Source of the DNA: Nostoc sp. FACHB-152 | GTDB taxonomy: Bacteria; Cyanobacteriota; Cyanobacteriia; Cyanobacteriales; Nostocaceae | Assembly: GCF_014697475.1 (NCBI RefSeq) | Contig: NZ_JACJRV010000075.1 | Location: 1-34,892 of the forward strand | Direction of reading: 5' to 3' | DNA length: 34,892 nt | Made by a program: the position numbers and the translations under genes | Notes under the pieces: generated by a model | The model's input: only the letters and a program-made list of their open reading frames with translations | Databases searched by the model: none | Told to the model about the DNA's origin: nothing | Shown here: piece after piece, positions 24,824 through 32,131 of the stretch | How positions within the stretch are numbered: position 1 is the first letter of the stretch | Layout: every line of letters begins with the position of its first letter

Positions 24824-25813
24824 TTACTGATTGGGATATTCATGAGAAACAAAGGGAATTTCGACAATTTCACCTTCCACTTCTCCCACTTGCACCTTTA
24901 AACCTACACCACCAGCTTTTGTGCGGATATAACCCAGCCCAAAATGACCATCTGTGGTTGTTGTATAACTAGTGAGTTTGCCAATTTTTTCGTCTCCAAG
25001 AGCGATCGCACTCCCAACTTCCGCAGGTGCATTGAGGCGAATACCCCAAAGGTATTGTTTTACACCTTTATATGTATTCAACCGCGCAATAGTTTCTTGA
25101 CCGATATAGCAACCTTTGCTAAAAGAAATAGTCTGCCATAAACCAACTTCCAGGGGATTATAATCATCTGTCAGTTCTGCATCTGGTGTTGGTCTGCCTT
25201 GTAAAATTCGCAACGCTTCCCAGCCGCGATCGCTTAGTTCTACTGCCCCTAATTCTAAGATTTTCTCCCACACCTGCTGCTTATCTGCGGCTGGCAAAAT
25301 CAGAGTATACCCAGGTGAAGCCAATCCACTTCCCACTGCAACTATTATTCCACCATTAATCAGGAGATGGTTGCCATCAGGTTGACCAATAATTGCGCTA
25401 GCACCCAACTTCTCGACAATAGCATCACTTCCAGGGCCGATGAGGCTGAAGGTTGCAGTTTCATTTGTCACATCTGTCAACTGAACTTTATCAGCAAAAA
25501 AAATGTAGCGGTCTAGCCATTGCATGATAGTTTCTCGACGGTTGTTTGAAACCAACAATAGTACCGCATCATCGAGAACATACGCACTTACTAAGTCAAT
25601 CGTGCGGGCGGTAGATGTCACCATTACAGTATCACAGCCTTGCCCTGGCTTGAGACTCTGAAAATCGTTAGTGCTTTGGTTGTGTAAAAAGCGAATGCGG
25701 TCGTCATCAGAAACACGGATGCGTCCCCAAAAAGAGCGATCGCATACAGCAACTCCTTCTGTTACGGCTTGGATAGCTGCTGCGTCTTTACCGTCAATTG
25801 TAGATGTTGACAT
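24824..25813 (-). CDS. ygfZ: YgfZ/GcvT-domain iron-sulfur cluster protein
   Basis: A 329-residue folate-binding protein of the YgfZ/IBA57 (CAF17) family, which helps assemble or repair certain [4Fe-4S] enzymes. The signature K-G-C-Y-x-G-Q-E is intact as KGCYIGQET with Cys235. The N-terminal GcvT-like region reads SFWGRIRVSDDDRIRFLHNQ and STARTIDLVSAYVLDD. The C-terminal barrel (LWGIRLN) completes the fold. Length is near the family norm. The ATG at 25813 is the natural start. It converges with the DUF5331 gene across a repeat-rich gap. Cyanobacterial annotation often reads folate-binding protein YgfZ. Confidence 0.92.
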   Translation of the reverse strand: MSTSTIDGKDAAAIQAVTEGVAVCDRSFWGRIRVSDDDRIRFLHNQSTNDFQSLKPGQGCDTVMVTSTARTIDLVSAYVLDDAVLLLVSNNRRETIMQWLDRYIFFADKVQLTDVTNETATFSLIGPGSDAIVEKLGASAIIGQPDGNHLLINGGIIVAVGSGLASPGYTLILPAADKQQVWEKILELGAVELSDRGWEALRILQGRPTPDAELTDDYNPLEVGLWQTISFSKGCYIGQETIARLNTYKGVKQYLWGIRLNAPAEVGSAIALGDEKIGKLTSYTTTTDGHFGLGYIRTKAGGVGLKVQVGEVEGEIVEIPFVSHEYPNQ

Positions 25814-25904
25814 GATAGTGAAGAGTTGCCCTGTTTCAATGTTGGTGCATTGGAAATCTTAGCAAATCAAAGTTTACCGCTTCAACATTTTGACAAGGGA
25901 TGTG

Positions 25905-26106
25905 ATACCAATTGACAATGACGCTCGCAGGCTCGCTACCGCTTCGCTAACGTAATTAAAAAACTGGCGTTGCTGATTGAGGGAATTTTTCTCACGCAAA
26001 GGCGCAAAGGTACAAAGAACAAGAAAGGTAGTTTTGGTATTTCATACTTTGATTCAGCAACGCTTTCAGACTTTACATTTGTATCAGATTTTCCGTGAAA
26101 TGGTGT
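25905..26106 (+). mobile_element. MITE-like element, long copy with internal insertion
   Basis: It begins ATACCAATTGAC and ends GTGAAATGGTGT, near-inverse termini. Internal blocks (ATGACGCTCGCAGGCTCGCT, AATTAAAAAACT, CAGCAA, TTTACATTTGTAT) match the reverse complement of 27084-27190 in the same order. An extra ~80 bp is present, bordered by GCGTTGCTGATTGAG and its near-inverse TTTGATTCAGCAACGC, and containing dispersed-repeat sequence also seen at 17233. No transposase is encoded. Confidence 0.75.
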
Positions 26107-26467
26107 GAGGGCGGAATTGTATGAAGAAAGGTTGCAATTTCAAGAGGCGAAAATCATTGTTAAACCAGCCTAGATAAAGGTTTAAAAGCTACAGATCTCC
26201 TAGAAGAATGAAAGACTTATTGGATGTTGATTGAGAATCACACTATCAAGGATTGTAAAATATTTGACTTATTCCAATCTAAATATAGAAAAATATTTGA
26301 TTAAATCTATACCTATTAGGTATTGACTTAAATCCAGCGAAATAATAATTATCCTCGACCACCAGAGCAATTCTATTTTTTAACTCTTTGACAGAAACCT
26401 TTTCAAGCTGTGCGTGGGGATAAAATTTGTCTTCGCTATTTTTACCCGTATTTGAAGGAGGTTAATC
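26107..26467. other. Non-coding gap upstream of the VCBS-like gene
   Basis: No gene is recognised in these 361 bp. They should contain the promoter of the following gene. GAAGGAGG (26453-26460) is a strong Shine-Dalgarno sequence 7 nt before ATG 26468. Confidence 0.5.
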
Positions 26468-27073
26468 ATGTCTCAGATAAGCTATGGTAAAGTAGTTTTA
26501 TCATTTTTCCTCAATACGACAATCATCGGCGCAATGGCGAATGTCGCTGTCGCACAAAATATAAATGGTTTTAACATAACCAACTATGGCATTGGTGATT
26601 TTGCAGGTTGGGCAACGGTTGGCGGCGTTATTCCGTTGACAGGTGATTTCAATAAAGATGGTCGCACAGATGTCGCACTACTAAATCAAAGCTCAGGCTG
26701 GACAACCATGCCAGTAGCATTTGCTCAGGGTAACGGTACATGGCAAATTACCAACTATAGCATTGGTGATTTTGCAGGTTGGGCAACGGTTGGCGGCGTT
26801 AGTCCGTTGACAGGTGATTTCAATAAAGATGGTCGTACAGATGTCGCACTACTAAATCAAAGCTCAGGCTGGACAACCATGCCAGTAGCATTTGCTCAGG
26901 GTAACGGTACATGGCAAATTACCAACTATAGCATTGGTGATTTTGCGGGTTGGGCAACGGTTGACGGCGTTAGTCCGTTGACAGGTGATTTCAATAAAGA
27001 TGGTCGCACAGATGTCGTACTGCTGCGTCAGAACTCAGGCTGGACAACCATGCCAGTTGCATTCCCTAAGTAA
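26468..27073 (+). CDS. Secreted VCBS/FG-GAP-like repeat protein, three blades
   Basis: A 201-residue exported protein. Residues 1-29 are a signal peptide (AVAQ end). Residues 37-201 are three 57-residue repeats (37-93, 94-150, 151-201), each with GDFAGWATV, LTGDFNKDGRTDV and SGWTTMPVAF. The DFNKDGRTD loop is a calcium-binding type loop found in FG-GAP/VCBS beta-propellers. Three blades cannot close a normal seven-bladed propeller, so it either oligomerises or is a shortened gene. The third repeat ends early (VAFPK, then stop), 10 bp before an inverted MITE-like element, which hints that the 3' end was altered. The Shine-Dalgarno sequence is excellent. It is flanked on both sides by copies of the element in opposite orientation. 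Confidence 0.82.
   Translation: MSQISYGKVVLSFFLNTTIIGAMANVAVAQNINGFNITNYGIGDFAGWATVGGVIPLTGDFNKDGRTDVALLNQSSGWTTMPVAFAQGNGTWQITNYSIGDFAGWATVGGVSPLTGDFNKDGRTDVALLNQSSGWTTMPVAFAQGNGTWQITNYSIGDFAGWATVDGVSPLTGDFNKDGRTDVVLLRQNSGWTTMPVAFPK
26576..27070 (+). repeat. 171-bp coding tandem repeat, three copies
   Basis: Period measured from ATTGGTGATT at 26591, 26762 and 26933 (171 bp each). Copies 1 and 2 are almost identical in DNA. Copy 3 is diverged at its end and 18 bp shorter. The near-identity implies recent amplification or gene conversion. Confidence 0.93.
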
Positions 27074-27083
27074 GTGGAGTCTC

Positions 27084-27190
27084 ATACCATTTCACGAAAA
27101 ATATTATACAGATGTAAACCCTAAAATCCTTGCTGCATCTAGTTTTTTAATTGCGTTAGCGAGCCTGCGAGCGTCATTGTGAATTGGTAT
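27084..27190 (-). mobile_element. MITE-like element, short copy
   Basis: A 107-bp element with 12-bp terminal inverted repeats: ATACCATTTCAC at 27084-27095 and GTGAATTGGTAT at 27179-27190 (11 of 12 positions complementary). It is inverted relative to the copy at 25905-26106 and lacks that copy's insertion. It encodes nothing. Flanks do not show a clear target duplication beyond a possible dinucleotide. Confidence 0.78.
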
Positions 27191-27290
27191 AAGACGGGGG
27201 CTGGTCTTACCTGTTCTCTGTTCCCAACTTTCTTAACTGAACAGTATTGGGGGTATGGGTTTCTCTCCTCTGCCCCCTGCCCCTTGTCCT

Positions 27291-27323
27291 GTTGTTGACT
27301 ATCAACCGTCAATAGTCAACAAC
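27291..27323. terminator. Perfect 12-bp stem hairpin between convergent genes
   Basis: GTTGTTGACTAT (27291-27302) pairs perfectly with ATAGTCAACAAC (27312-27323) around a 9-nt loop. It lies 38 bp beyond the hlyD stop and 218 bp beyond the VCBS gene stop. There is no clear T-tract, so it may end transcription weakly or stabilise 3' ends. Confidence 0.55.
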
Positions 27324-27360
27324 TCCTTGAAGTTCTTATGCAATAAATGTGTGTTTCAGC

Positions 27361-28857
27361 TTACCGCACAGAAAAGGCTTCGCTAAATCTACGTGTTACC
27401 GGCTCCATGATGAAAGTCAAAACCGACTTTTTACGAGTAACGATTTCTCCAGTCGCCGCCATCCCCGGAGTAAACACTACTTGTTGACCCCGCACATTTA
27501 ATGAGTGTCGATTCAATTGGATTCTGGTCGGAAAAACTAAACCTAAATCTTTATCAACTACTGCATTAGGACTAACTTGCACAACTTGACCATCGATAGT
27601 GCCGAATTCCTGAAAAGGGAAAGTCGCCATTTTGACTTTTGTTTTCATCCCTGGACGAATGAAACCAATATCGCGGTTGAGAACTTTCACTTCTAACTGC
27701 AACTCTTCTCCATCTGGTAAAATCGAAAGTAATTCTTCACCTGCTTGTACTGGCCCTTTGGTGGCTTTGATTCTGTAAATTGTGCCTGCAACTGGGGCTT
27801 TAATAGTTTCTCCTTCTTGTTGCTTTTTAGCTTGTTCTAATTGACCAGATACATTAGTTAATTCTTCTTTACGCTTAGTCATCTGGGTCAAAATTTCGCT
27901 TTGACGTTCTGATGCTAAACGCTGGGCTTGATTCCGCGCCCCTTGAAAAGCTTCCTGGGCTTGGCGAACTTCTTGCGCTTGGGCTGCAATATCTTTTTCT
28001 AAGGAGGCGACACGATCTTGCGCTTCGGTGACTTTGTTAGTGGCGTTAGTCACTTCATCTTCTGATCTGGTAACGTCTGTATTGGCACGATTTAATCTTT
28101 CTTGGGCTTCTAAGTAATCAACTCTGGGTACAGCACCAGGATTAATTAAGGTGCGGAGTTTCTCTTCTCTATCTTGCGCGATCGCTAGACCTTGTTTAAC
28201 TCTTTCTCGAATATTTTTCGCATTGTTGAGGTTAGCGTTGGCGTTAACTAAAGAACTTTTAGCAGCATTGAGATTTTCTTTCAATCGCGCCAAGCGCACT
28301 TTTGCTTGGTCGAGTGAGGCGCGTTGGCGATTTGCTTCTGCTTCGGCTGCGCCTTGACGTGCTTGAAAGTCTCGCACACGTGCAGTTAACAGTTCATCTT
28401 GCAGCTTTTCGCCTGTACTTGTACCGCCGACGCGTTCTGTATCTAAACGTTGGATATCTTCTTTAATTAGCTTGGCAGATTGATCTAAGCGGTTGACATC
28501 AGTTCTTTGCAAGTTGGGGTCGCGTTGAATTAAAACTTGGTTTTTAGTCACGCGATCGCCTTCTTTCACCTTCACCGCTACAATTGACCCATTACCTAGA
28601 GATGTGACTGGGCGCACTTGTGTAGAAGCAATTAATTCCCCTTGTGCAATCGCCACTTCATCAATTTCCGAGAAATTCGCCCAGGCGATCGTTCCAAATA
28701 CAACTAAGCTGATTGTACCTGCCAACAATCTTGTATAAAGTGGAGGCAATTCTTGAACGGCCTTACCCAATTCATAAGAAAGTTGATCCTCTGGTTTAGC
28801 GAATCGCTGTTTTGTCTGACGTGCTTGAGCGGGATTTGCGACTAGGGGAGATTTCAT
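27361..28857 (-). CDS. HlyD-family membrane fusion protein
   Basis: A 498-residue periplasmic adaptor of the HlyD/EmrA type, linking an inner-membrane ABC exporter to an outer-membrane channel. The cytoplasmic N-terminus runs to about residue 43, and one transmembrane span covers ~44-62 (LLAGTISLVVFGTIAWANF). The first half of the lipoyl/barrel-sandwich domain is GNGSIVAVKVKEGDRVTKNQ. A long coiled-coil hairpin covers ~115-350 (heptad-rich, Ala/Gln/Glu). The second lipoyl half is IKAPVAGTIYRIKATKGPVQAGEEL, followed by the beta-barrel with GMKTKVKMATFPF. No ABC transporter gene adjoins it, unlike many type I secretion loci. Its substrate could be the nearby repeat protein, but that protein has a Sec-type signal, so this is unlikely. 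Confidence 0.92.
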   Translation of the reverse strand: MKSPLVANPAQARQTKQRFAKPEDQLSYELGKAVQELPPLYTRLLAGTISLVVFGTIAWANFSEIDEVAIAQGELIASTQVRPVTSLGNGSIVAVKVKEGDRVTKNQVLIQRDPNLQRTDVNRLDQSAKLIKEDIQRLDTERVGGTSTGEKLQDELLTARVRDFQARQGAAEAEANRQRASLDQAKVRLARLKENLNAAKSSLVNANANLNNAKNIRERVKQGLAIAQDREEKLRTLINPGAVPRVDYLEAQERLNRANTDVTRSEDEVTNATNKVTEAQDRVASLEKDIAAQAQEVRQAQEAFQGARNQAQRLASERQSEILTQMTKRKEELTNVSGQLEQAKKQQEGETIKAPVAGTIYRIKATKGPVQAGEELLSILPDGEELQLEVKVLNRDIGFIRPGMKTKVKMATFPFQEFGTIDGQVVQVSPNAVVDKDLGLVFPTRIQLNRHSLNVRGQQVVFTPGMAATGEIVTRKKSVLTFIMEPVTRRFSEAFSVR

Positions 28858-28892
28858 AAGATTTTAGATTAGGGAATGGGGAGTGGGGAGTA

Positions 28893-28935
28893 GGGGCTAG
28901 GGACTTTTAGCCTCTAGCCTCTAACCCCTAGCCCC
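28893..28935. terminator. Hairpin from inverted STRR units (GGGGCTAGGG / CCCTAGCCCC)
   Basis: Perfect 10-bp arms at 28893-28902 and 28926-28935 enclose a 23-nt loop with CTCTAGC repeats. It lies 5 bp past the 3' end of the NmrA-like gene and 36 bp before hlyD, both on the minus strand, so it probably terminates the former. Confidence 0.6.
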
Positions 28936-28939
28936 TGAT

Positions 28940-29815
28940 TCAAACTGCTAAATAGCGTCTTAAAAAACTTTCTAAGGTTTCTAACTGAAAACCGAAAATC
29001 TTCTCTAATTTGGTTATTTCGTCTTTTGTACAAAAAAACTCGTTTGATAGCAATGTACGATAAGTACCCAAAGCTGTTTGTGTTTGGGGATTGAATAAAC
29101 CTATTGCACTCCTTAAACCATCAATTACCAAAACAGGAGGATTAATCACTATCGGTTCTTTATTAAAAATCCGACCAAATATCCGAGGTATATCTTCTCG
29201 TTGCAAAATTTCCGGCCCCCCAACTGGTAATATTTGGTTTCGAGCCTCTGCAAATGTCACAGCATCCACTACAATTCTTGCTAAATCGTCTGTACTAACT
29301 ATCGAGCTTCGGTTTTTGGGGTCGCCAATCAGCAAATATAAGCCTGTTTCACGAAATTGTTCTGCCAATGGCAGCAAGTTAGATGCTAATCCAGATGGGC
29401 GTAAAATAGTGTAATTTAAGCCACTATTTACCAAATATCTTTCTACTTCTCGTTTTGCCTTAAAAACGAGGGCATCTTCGTATCCTCGCTCAGATCCTAG
29501 TACAGAAATAAATACAAAGTGTTCTACTCCGTGGGCTTTTGCTTGGTCAATTAGTTCTATGTTGGCGCGGTAGTCGATGGATAGGCTATCACTACCAGAA
29601 CCGTGGGTGCTGATAATATACTGGACACCTTGAGTAGCTTTTTCTATATCTTTTTCTCGATGCAAATCACCAATGAAGATATCTGCACCTCGGTGTTCTA
29701 ACTCGCTGTAACGCGAAGTCAGCCGGACAAAAGCCCGTACTGATTTTTCTTGTTGGCGTAGAAGTCGCACAACTCGACGGCCGATTCCTCCCGTTGCTCC
29801 AGTTACCAAAAACAT
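28940..29815 (-). CDS. NAD(P)-binding NmrA-like/atypical SDR protein
   Basis: A 291-residue Rossmann-fold protein. The dinucleotide motif VTGATGGIGRR starts at residue 4. FVFISVLGSERG, then a lysine in VFKAKREVERYL, and YTILRPSGLASNL follow the layout of atypical SDRs such as NmrA-like and plastid TIC62/HCF173 relatives. The usual Tyr-x3-Lys catalytic pair is not in standard form, so it may bind NAD(P)H without classical reductase activity. The C-terminal ~80 residues (EDIPRIFGRIFNKEP onward) form the substrate-side helical part. In cyanobacteria such proteins often act in photosystem or chlorophyll-related assembly, but nothing adjacent supports one role. It is followed by a strong hairpin. 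Confidence 0.85.
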   Translation of the reverse strand: MFLVTGATGGIGRRVVRLLRQQEKSVRAFVRLTSRYSELEHRGADIFIGDLHREKDIEKATQGVQYIISTHGSGSDSLSIDYRANIELIDQAKAHGVEHFVFISVLGSERGYEDALVFKAKREVERYLVNSGLNYTILRPSGLASNLLPLAEQFRETGLYLLIGDPKNRSSIVSTDDLARIVVDAVTFAEARNQILPVGGPEILQREDIPRIFGRIFNKEPIVINPPVLVIDGLRSAIGLFNPQTQTALGTYRTLLSNEFFCTKDEITKLEKIFGFQLETLESFLRRYLAV

Positions 29816-29824
29816 AGTAATTAA

Positions 29825-29861
29825 AGTATGAAGTATGAAGTGTGAAGTGTGAAGTGTGAAG
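29825..29861. repeat. Heptanucleotide repeat (GTATGAA/GTGTGAA)5
   Basis: Five head-to-tail heptamers, two GTATGAA then three GTGTGAA, lie between xth and the NmrA-like gene. The unit change part-way suggests a point mutation spread by slippage. Confidence 0.92.
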
Positions 29862-29892
29862 GGTTTCTACACACTTCCTACTTCTATTTAAT

Positions 29893-30675
29893 CTATAATT
29901 CCAAAATCACTGGTGCATGGTCACTAGGTTGGGTTAATTTTCTTGGCGCAACATCTATGATGCAGCTTTTGGCGCGTTCGTATAATTCTGGCGTGAGATA
30001 GTGATGGTCAATTCGCCAGCCTAAGTTCCGGGGAAAGGCGGCGGCGCGATAATCCCACCAACTGTAATGTCCACCTTCGGTTGTAAATTTGCGAAAAGCA
30101 TCGGCAAAACCCAATTCTAAAATATCTCGTAGGGCTTGACGCTCTTCTGGACTGGACATTATATGAGTGTCTGCTTTCACTTTGTCGTGAATATCTATAG
30201 CTTCTAAGGCAATATTAAAGTCACCGCAGATGCAAATGGCAGTTTGTGATTGCAGAAGGAATTGTAAATACTTTCGGAGTACTGTTAACCAACGTAACTT
30301 ATATTCATATTTCTCGCTGCCAATTGCTGAACCATTGGGAACATATAAGTTGACAATCCGAATTCCATCGATTACACCTGTAATGACTCGCTTTTGCTCA
30401 TCCCATTCTGGTTCAAGCTGGGGCAAGATTGCGGTGAACCCGGCACTAACATCGGTAAGTGGTTGGCGTGAAATGAGGGCAACACCGTTATAAGCTTTCT
30501 GTCCACAGATGTAGAGGTTATAGCCTAATTGGGCAAACGGCGATCGCGGAAAATCAGCATCTACTACTTTTGTCTCTTGTAAACACAGCACATCTACAGG
30601 ATTCTGGCTTAACCAATCAATTACCTGCTCTAGACGAGTGCGAATCGAATTAACATTCCAACTAACAATTTTCAT
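29893..30675 (-). CDS. xth: Exodeoxyribonuclease III
   Basis: A 260-residue AP endonuclease/3'-5' exonuclease of the EEP superfamily, acting in base-excision repair. Active-site motifs are intact: WNVNSIR near residue 7, LQETK with Glu34, CGDFNIA for the Asp/Asn pair, WRIDHHYLTP, and the terminal SDHAPV with Asp252-His253. Length is normal. The ATG at 30675 opens directly onto MKIVSWNVNS, the standard N-terminus. It is the first minus-strand gene after a 400-bp gap and precedes the NmrA-like gene by 77 bp containing heptamer repeats, so co-transcription is possible but not required. Confidence 0.95.
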   Translation of the reverse strand: MKIVSWNVNSIRTRLEQVIDWLSQNPVDVLCLQETKVVDADFPRSPFAQLGYNLYICGQKAYNGVALISRQPLTDVSAGFTAILPQLEPEWDEQKRVITGVIDGIRIVNLYVPNGSAIGSEKYEYKLRWLTVLRKYLQFLLQSQTAICICGDFNIALEAIDIHDKVKADTHIMSSPEERQALRDILELGFADAFRKFTTEGGHYSWWDYRAAAFPRNLGWRIDHHYLTPELYERAKSCIIDVAPRKLTQPSDHAPVILEL

Positions 30676-31097
30676 TTAGCTAATTATCGAACTAATGCAG
30701 TATTTTCTCAGTTATCAAAATTTTAGTATTATTTAATCTTTATTCTATTGATTCTCTCTTTTGCTTAATTTTCCTCAGATTCAGGTTATTAGAAAATTGA
30801 TCCCGTCTAATATTTTTAGTATTTGCGGCTACAAAACCTGTGGTTTTGTAAGTTTAGCTACAAAATATCCTATAGGTTTATGATCCCCAAGGTAGATGAA
30901 ATTAAGGGAATGTGAGCTATATTTTATAAGTGTAGGCAATAAGTGGCTACAAAATAATTAATGGTCTAAAATGTATCGGCTGGCTTTTACCTTATTGTGA
31001 ACAAGTGTTAACTAATATTGCACTTTTAAGACTCAATTAAGTTAATTGAAATCTTAAAAGAGTAAGTAAAAATGCTTTGTTCTCAAGAAAAGATGAT
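30676..31097. other. 422-bp AT-rich gap between xth and the glycosyltransferase fragment
   Basis: No gene is recognised. It holds a 9-bp perfect hairpin (TACAAAACC at 30830-30838, GGTTTTGTA at 30842-30850) and three copies of GCTACAAAA, listed separately. Confidence 0.5.
30828..30954 (+). promoter_or_regulatory. Three direct copies of GCTACAAAA
   Basis: The 9-mer starts at 30828, 30857 and 30946, each in the same orientation. The spacings are 29 and 89 bp. The first copy overlaps the 5' arm of a hairpin. It could be a repeated regulator site for the divergent xth promoter, or a decayed repeat. No known consensus is matched. Confidence 0.35.
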
Positions 31098-31379
31098 ATG
31101 AATCTTGAAGAGAGGGCAGCCTTACAGTCTGAACCAAAACAACTTATGAAAATCTCTCAGTTAGCCCGCTTACAGGAATCAGTTCCACCTCTAAATTCTG
31201 GAGGAATTGAACTGGTAGTGAGTTGCTTGAGCGATGAGTTAGTATGTCGAGGTTATGAAGTAACTTTGTTTGCCTCTGGTGATTCACAAACTCTGACTTT
31301 TATAGAAGCAGTTTATCCGCGTGCATTACGCTTAGACAACAAGTTTACGAACATATTATTAAAAACCGCATTAATCTAA
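31098..31379 (+). pseudogene. Truncated family-4 glycosyltransferase (N-terminal fragment)
   Basis: A 93-residue frame from the ATG at 31098; an internal ATG at 31146 (MKISQLARLQESVPP) matches the usual family start. It reads SGGIELVVSCLSDELVCRGY, then EVTLFASGDSQT and PRALRLDN, the opening of GT4-type glycosyltransferases of ~370-400 residues. It then loses similarity (FTNILLKTALI) and stops. The nucleotide-sugar binding half is absent, and nothing in the following 90 bp restores it. It is therefore a remnant, though a stand-alone short protein cannot be fully excluded. Confidence 0.75.
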
Positions 31380-31469
31380 ACGGTTATATTCATGCGGCTA
31401 AATTCTGATTATAATCAACAACTTTTTACCTAAATTTAACATCAATTTTGTTCTGAGGAGGACATTGCA

Positions 31470-31655
31470 ATGAGTATGAGAGCCAACACTTGCCCATGTT
31501 GCGGTGGTTCCGTGCTGCGTCATGTCCGTCATGGTGAGTTGTATTGGTTTTGCCTTTCTTGCCGACAAGAAGTACCACTGTTAACGGTTAATCGTTTAGT
31601 TAATGTGGACTCTCGAAACACAGGAATTCTTTCTCAACCAAAGGTTAATTCCTAA
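31470..31655 (+). CDS. Small zinc-ribbon protein
   Basis: A 61-residue protein. Cys8-x2-Cys11 (TCPCCGG) and Cys28-x2-Cys31 (WFCLSCRQ) form a four-cysteine zinc-ribbon core separated by 16 residues, with an extra Cys10 in the first knuckle. The remaining ~30 residues are polar and probably flexible. The Shine-Dalgarno sequence GAGGAGG (31455-31461) is strong and spaced 8 nt before the ATG, which supports real and efficient translation. Short proteins starting MSMRANTCPCCG are familiar from Nostoc genomes as unnamed proteins (memory). It may bind nucleic acid or a partner protein; nothing adjacent points to a pathway. Confidence 0.82.
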   Translation: MSMRANTCPCCGGSVLRHVRHGELYWFCLSCRQEVPLLTVNRLVNVDSRNTGILSQPKVNS

Positions 31656-32131
31656 GTCTTGCAATTAAGTCATCAACTAATCTAAACACACCCGACGTTG
31701 ACTAAGCCCCAATGGGGCGGGCGTGGGGTATCGACCAAAGAAGGGTGTAGGGTGTAGGGTGTAGGGGAAGAAGGACTGTTAAGTAATAGGACAGAAATAT
31801 TTACACATTAGATTCTAGGCTTAATAAGGGTTTCAGGTCTAATGTTGGGTAATTAATTTTGTCTTACTACTTATGAGTAAACTAGTTTTGCGTTGCTCAC
31901 GATTAATCTATCCCCCCGACACCCGACACCCTGTTCATAAAGACAGCCCCAACAACCTTTGGGACACAAGCCCTGCCCTTGAGGGTAATTGTGTTGGTAA
32001 GGGTTTTTGCCTCTTCCAACACCAACACCTTCCTTACACCCCACACCCTGCGCGCAGCGCATGACCAAATTATTCTCTGGCAGGCTCTACCTGATACAAT
32101 CGGGTGGAGCTAATGAATTAGGTTAAAAGCT
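31656..32131. other. 476-bp repeat-bearing gap
   Basis: No gene is supported. It contains a small GC hairpin (GCCCC AAT GGGGC, 31706-31718), the heptamer tract at 31742-31766, and C-rich ACACC-type units near 31915-31935 and 32035-32050. The latter are roughly complementary to the heptamer tract. Short open frames of 63-65 codons on both strands here are repeat-derived. Confidence 0.55.
31742..31766. repeat. Heptanucleotide repeat (AGGGTGT)3
   Basis: Three perfect AGGGTGT units followed by AGGG. Inverse-type units (ACACCCTG, ACCCGACACCC) occur 150-300 bp downstream. Confidence 0.92.

Noticed and set aside
26576-27070. CRISPR-like periodicity
   Set aside because: The 171-bp units are contiguous, in frame and coding; there are no spacers.
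31871-32068. Open frames on both strands near 31.9-32.1 kb
   Set aside because: They are low-complexity, repeat-derived and have no family resemblance or ribosome binding site.
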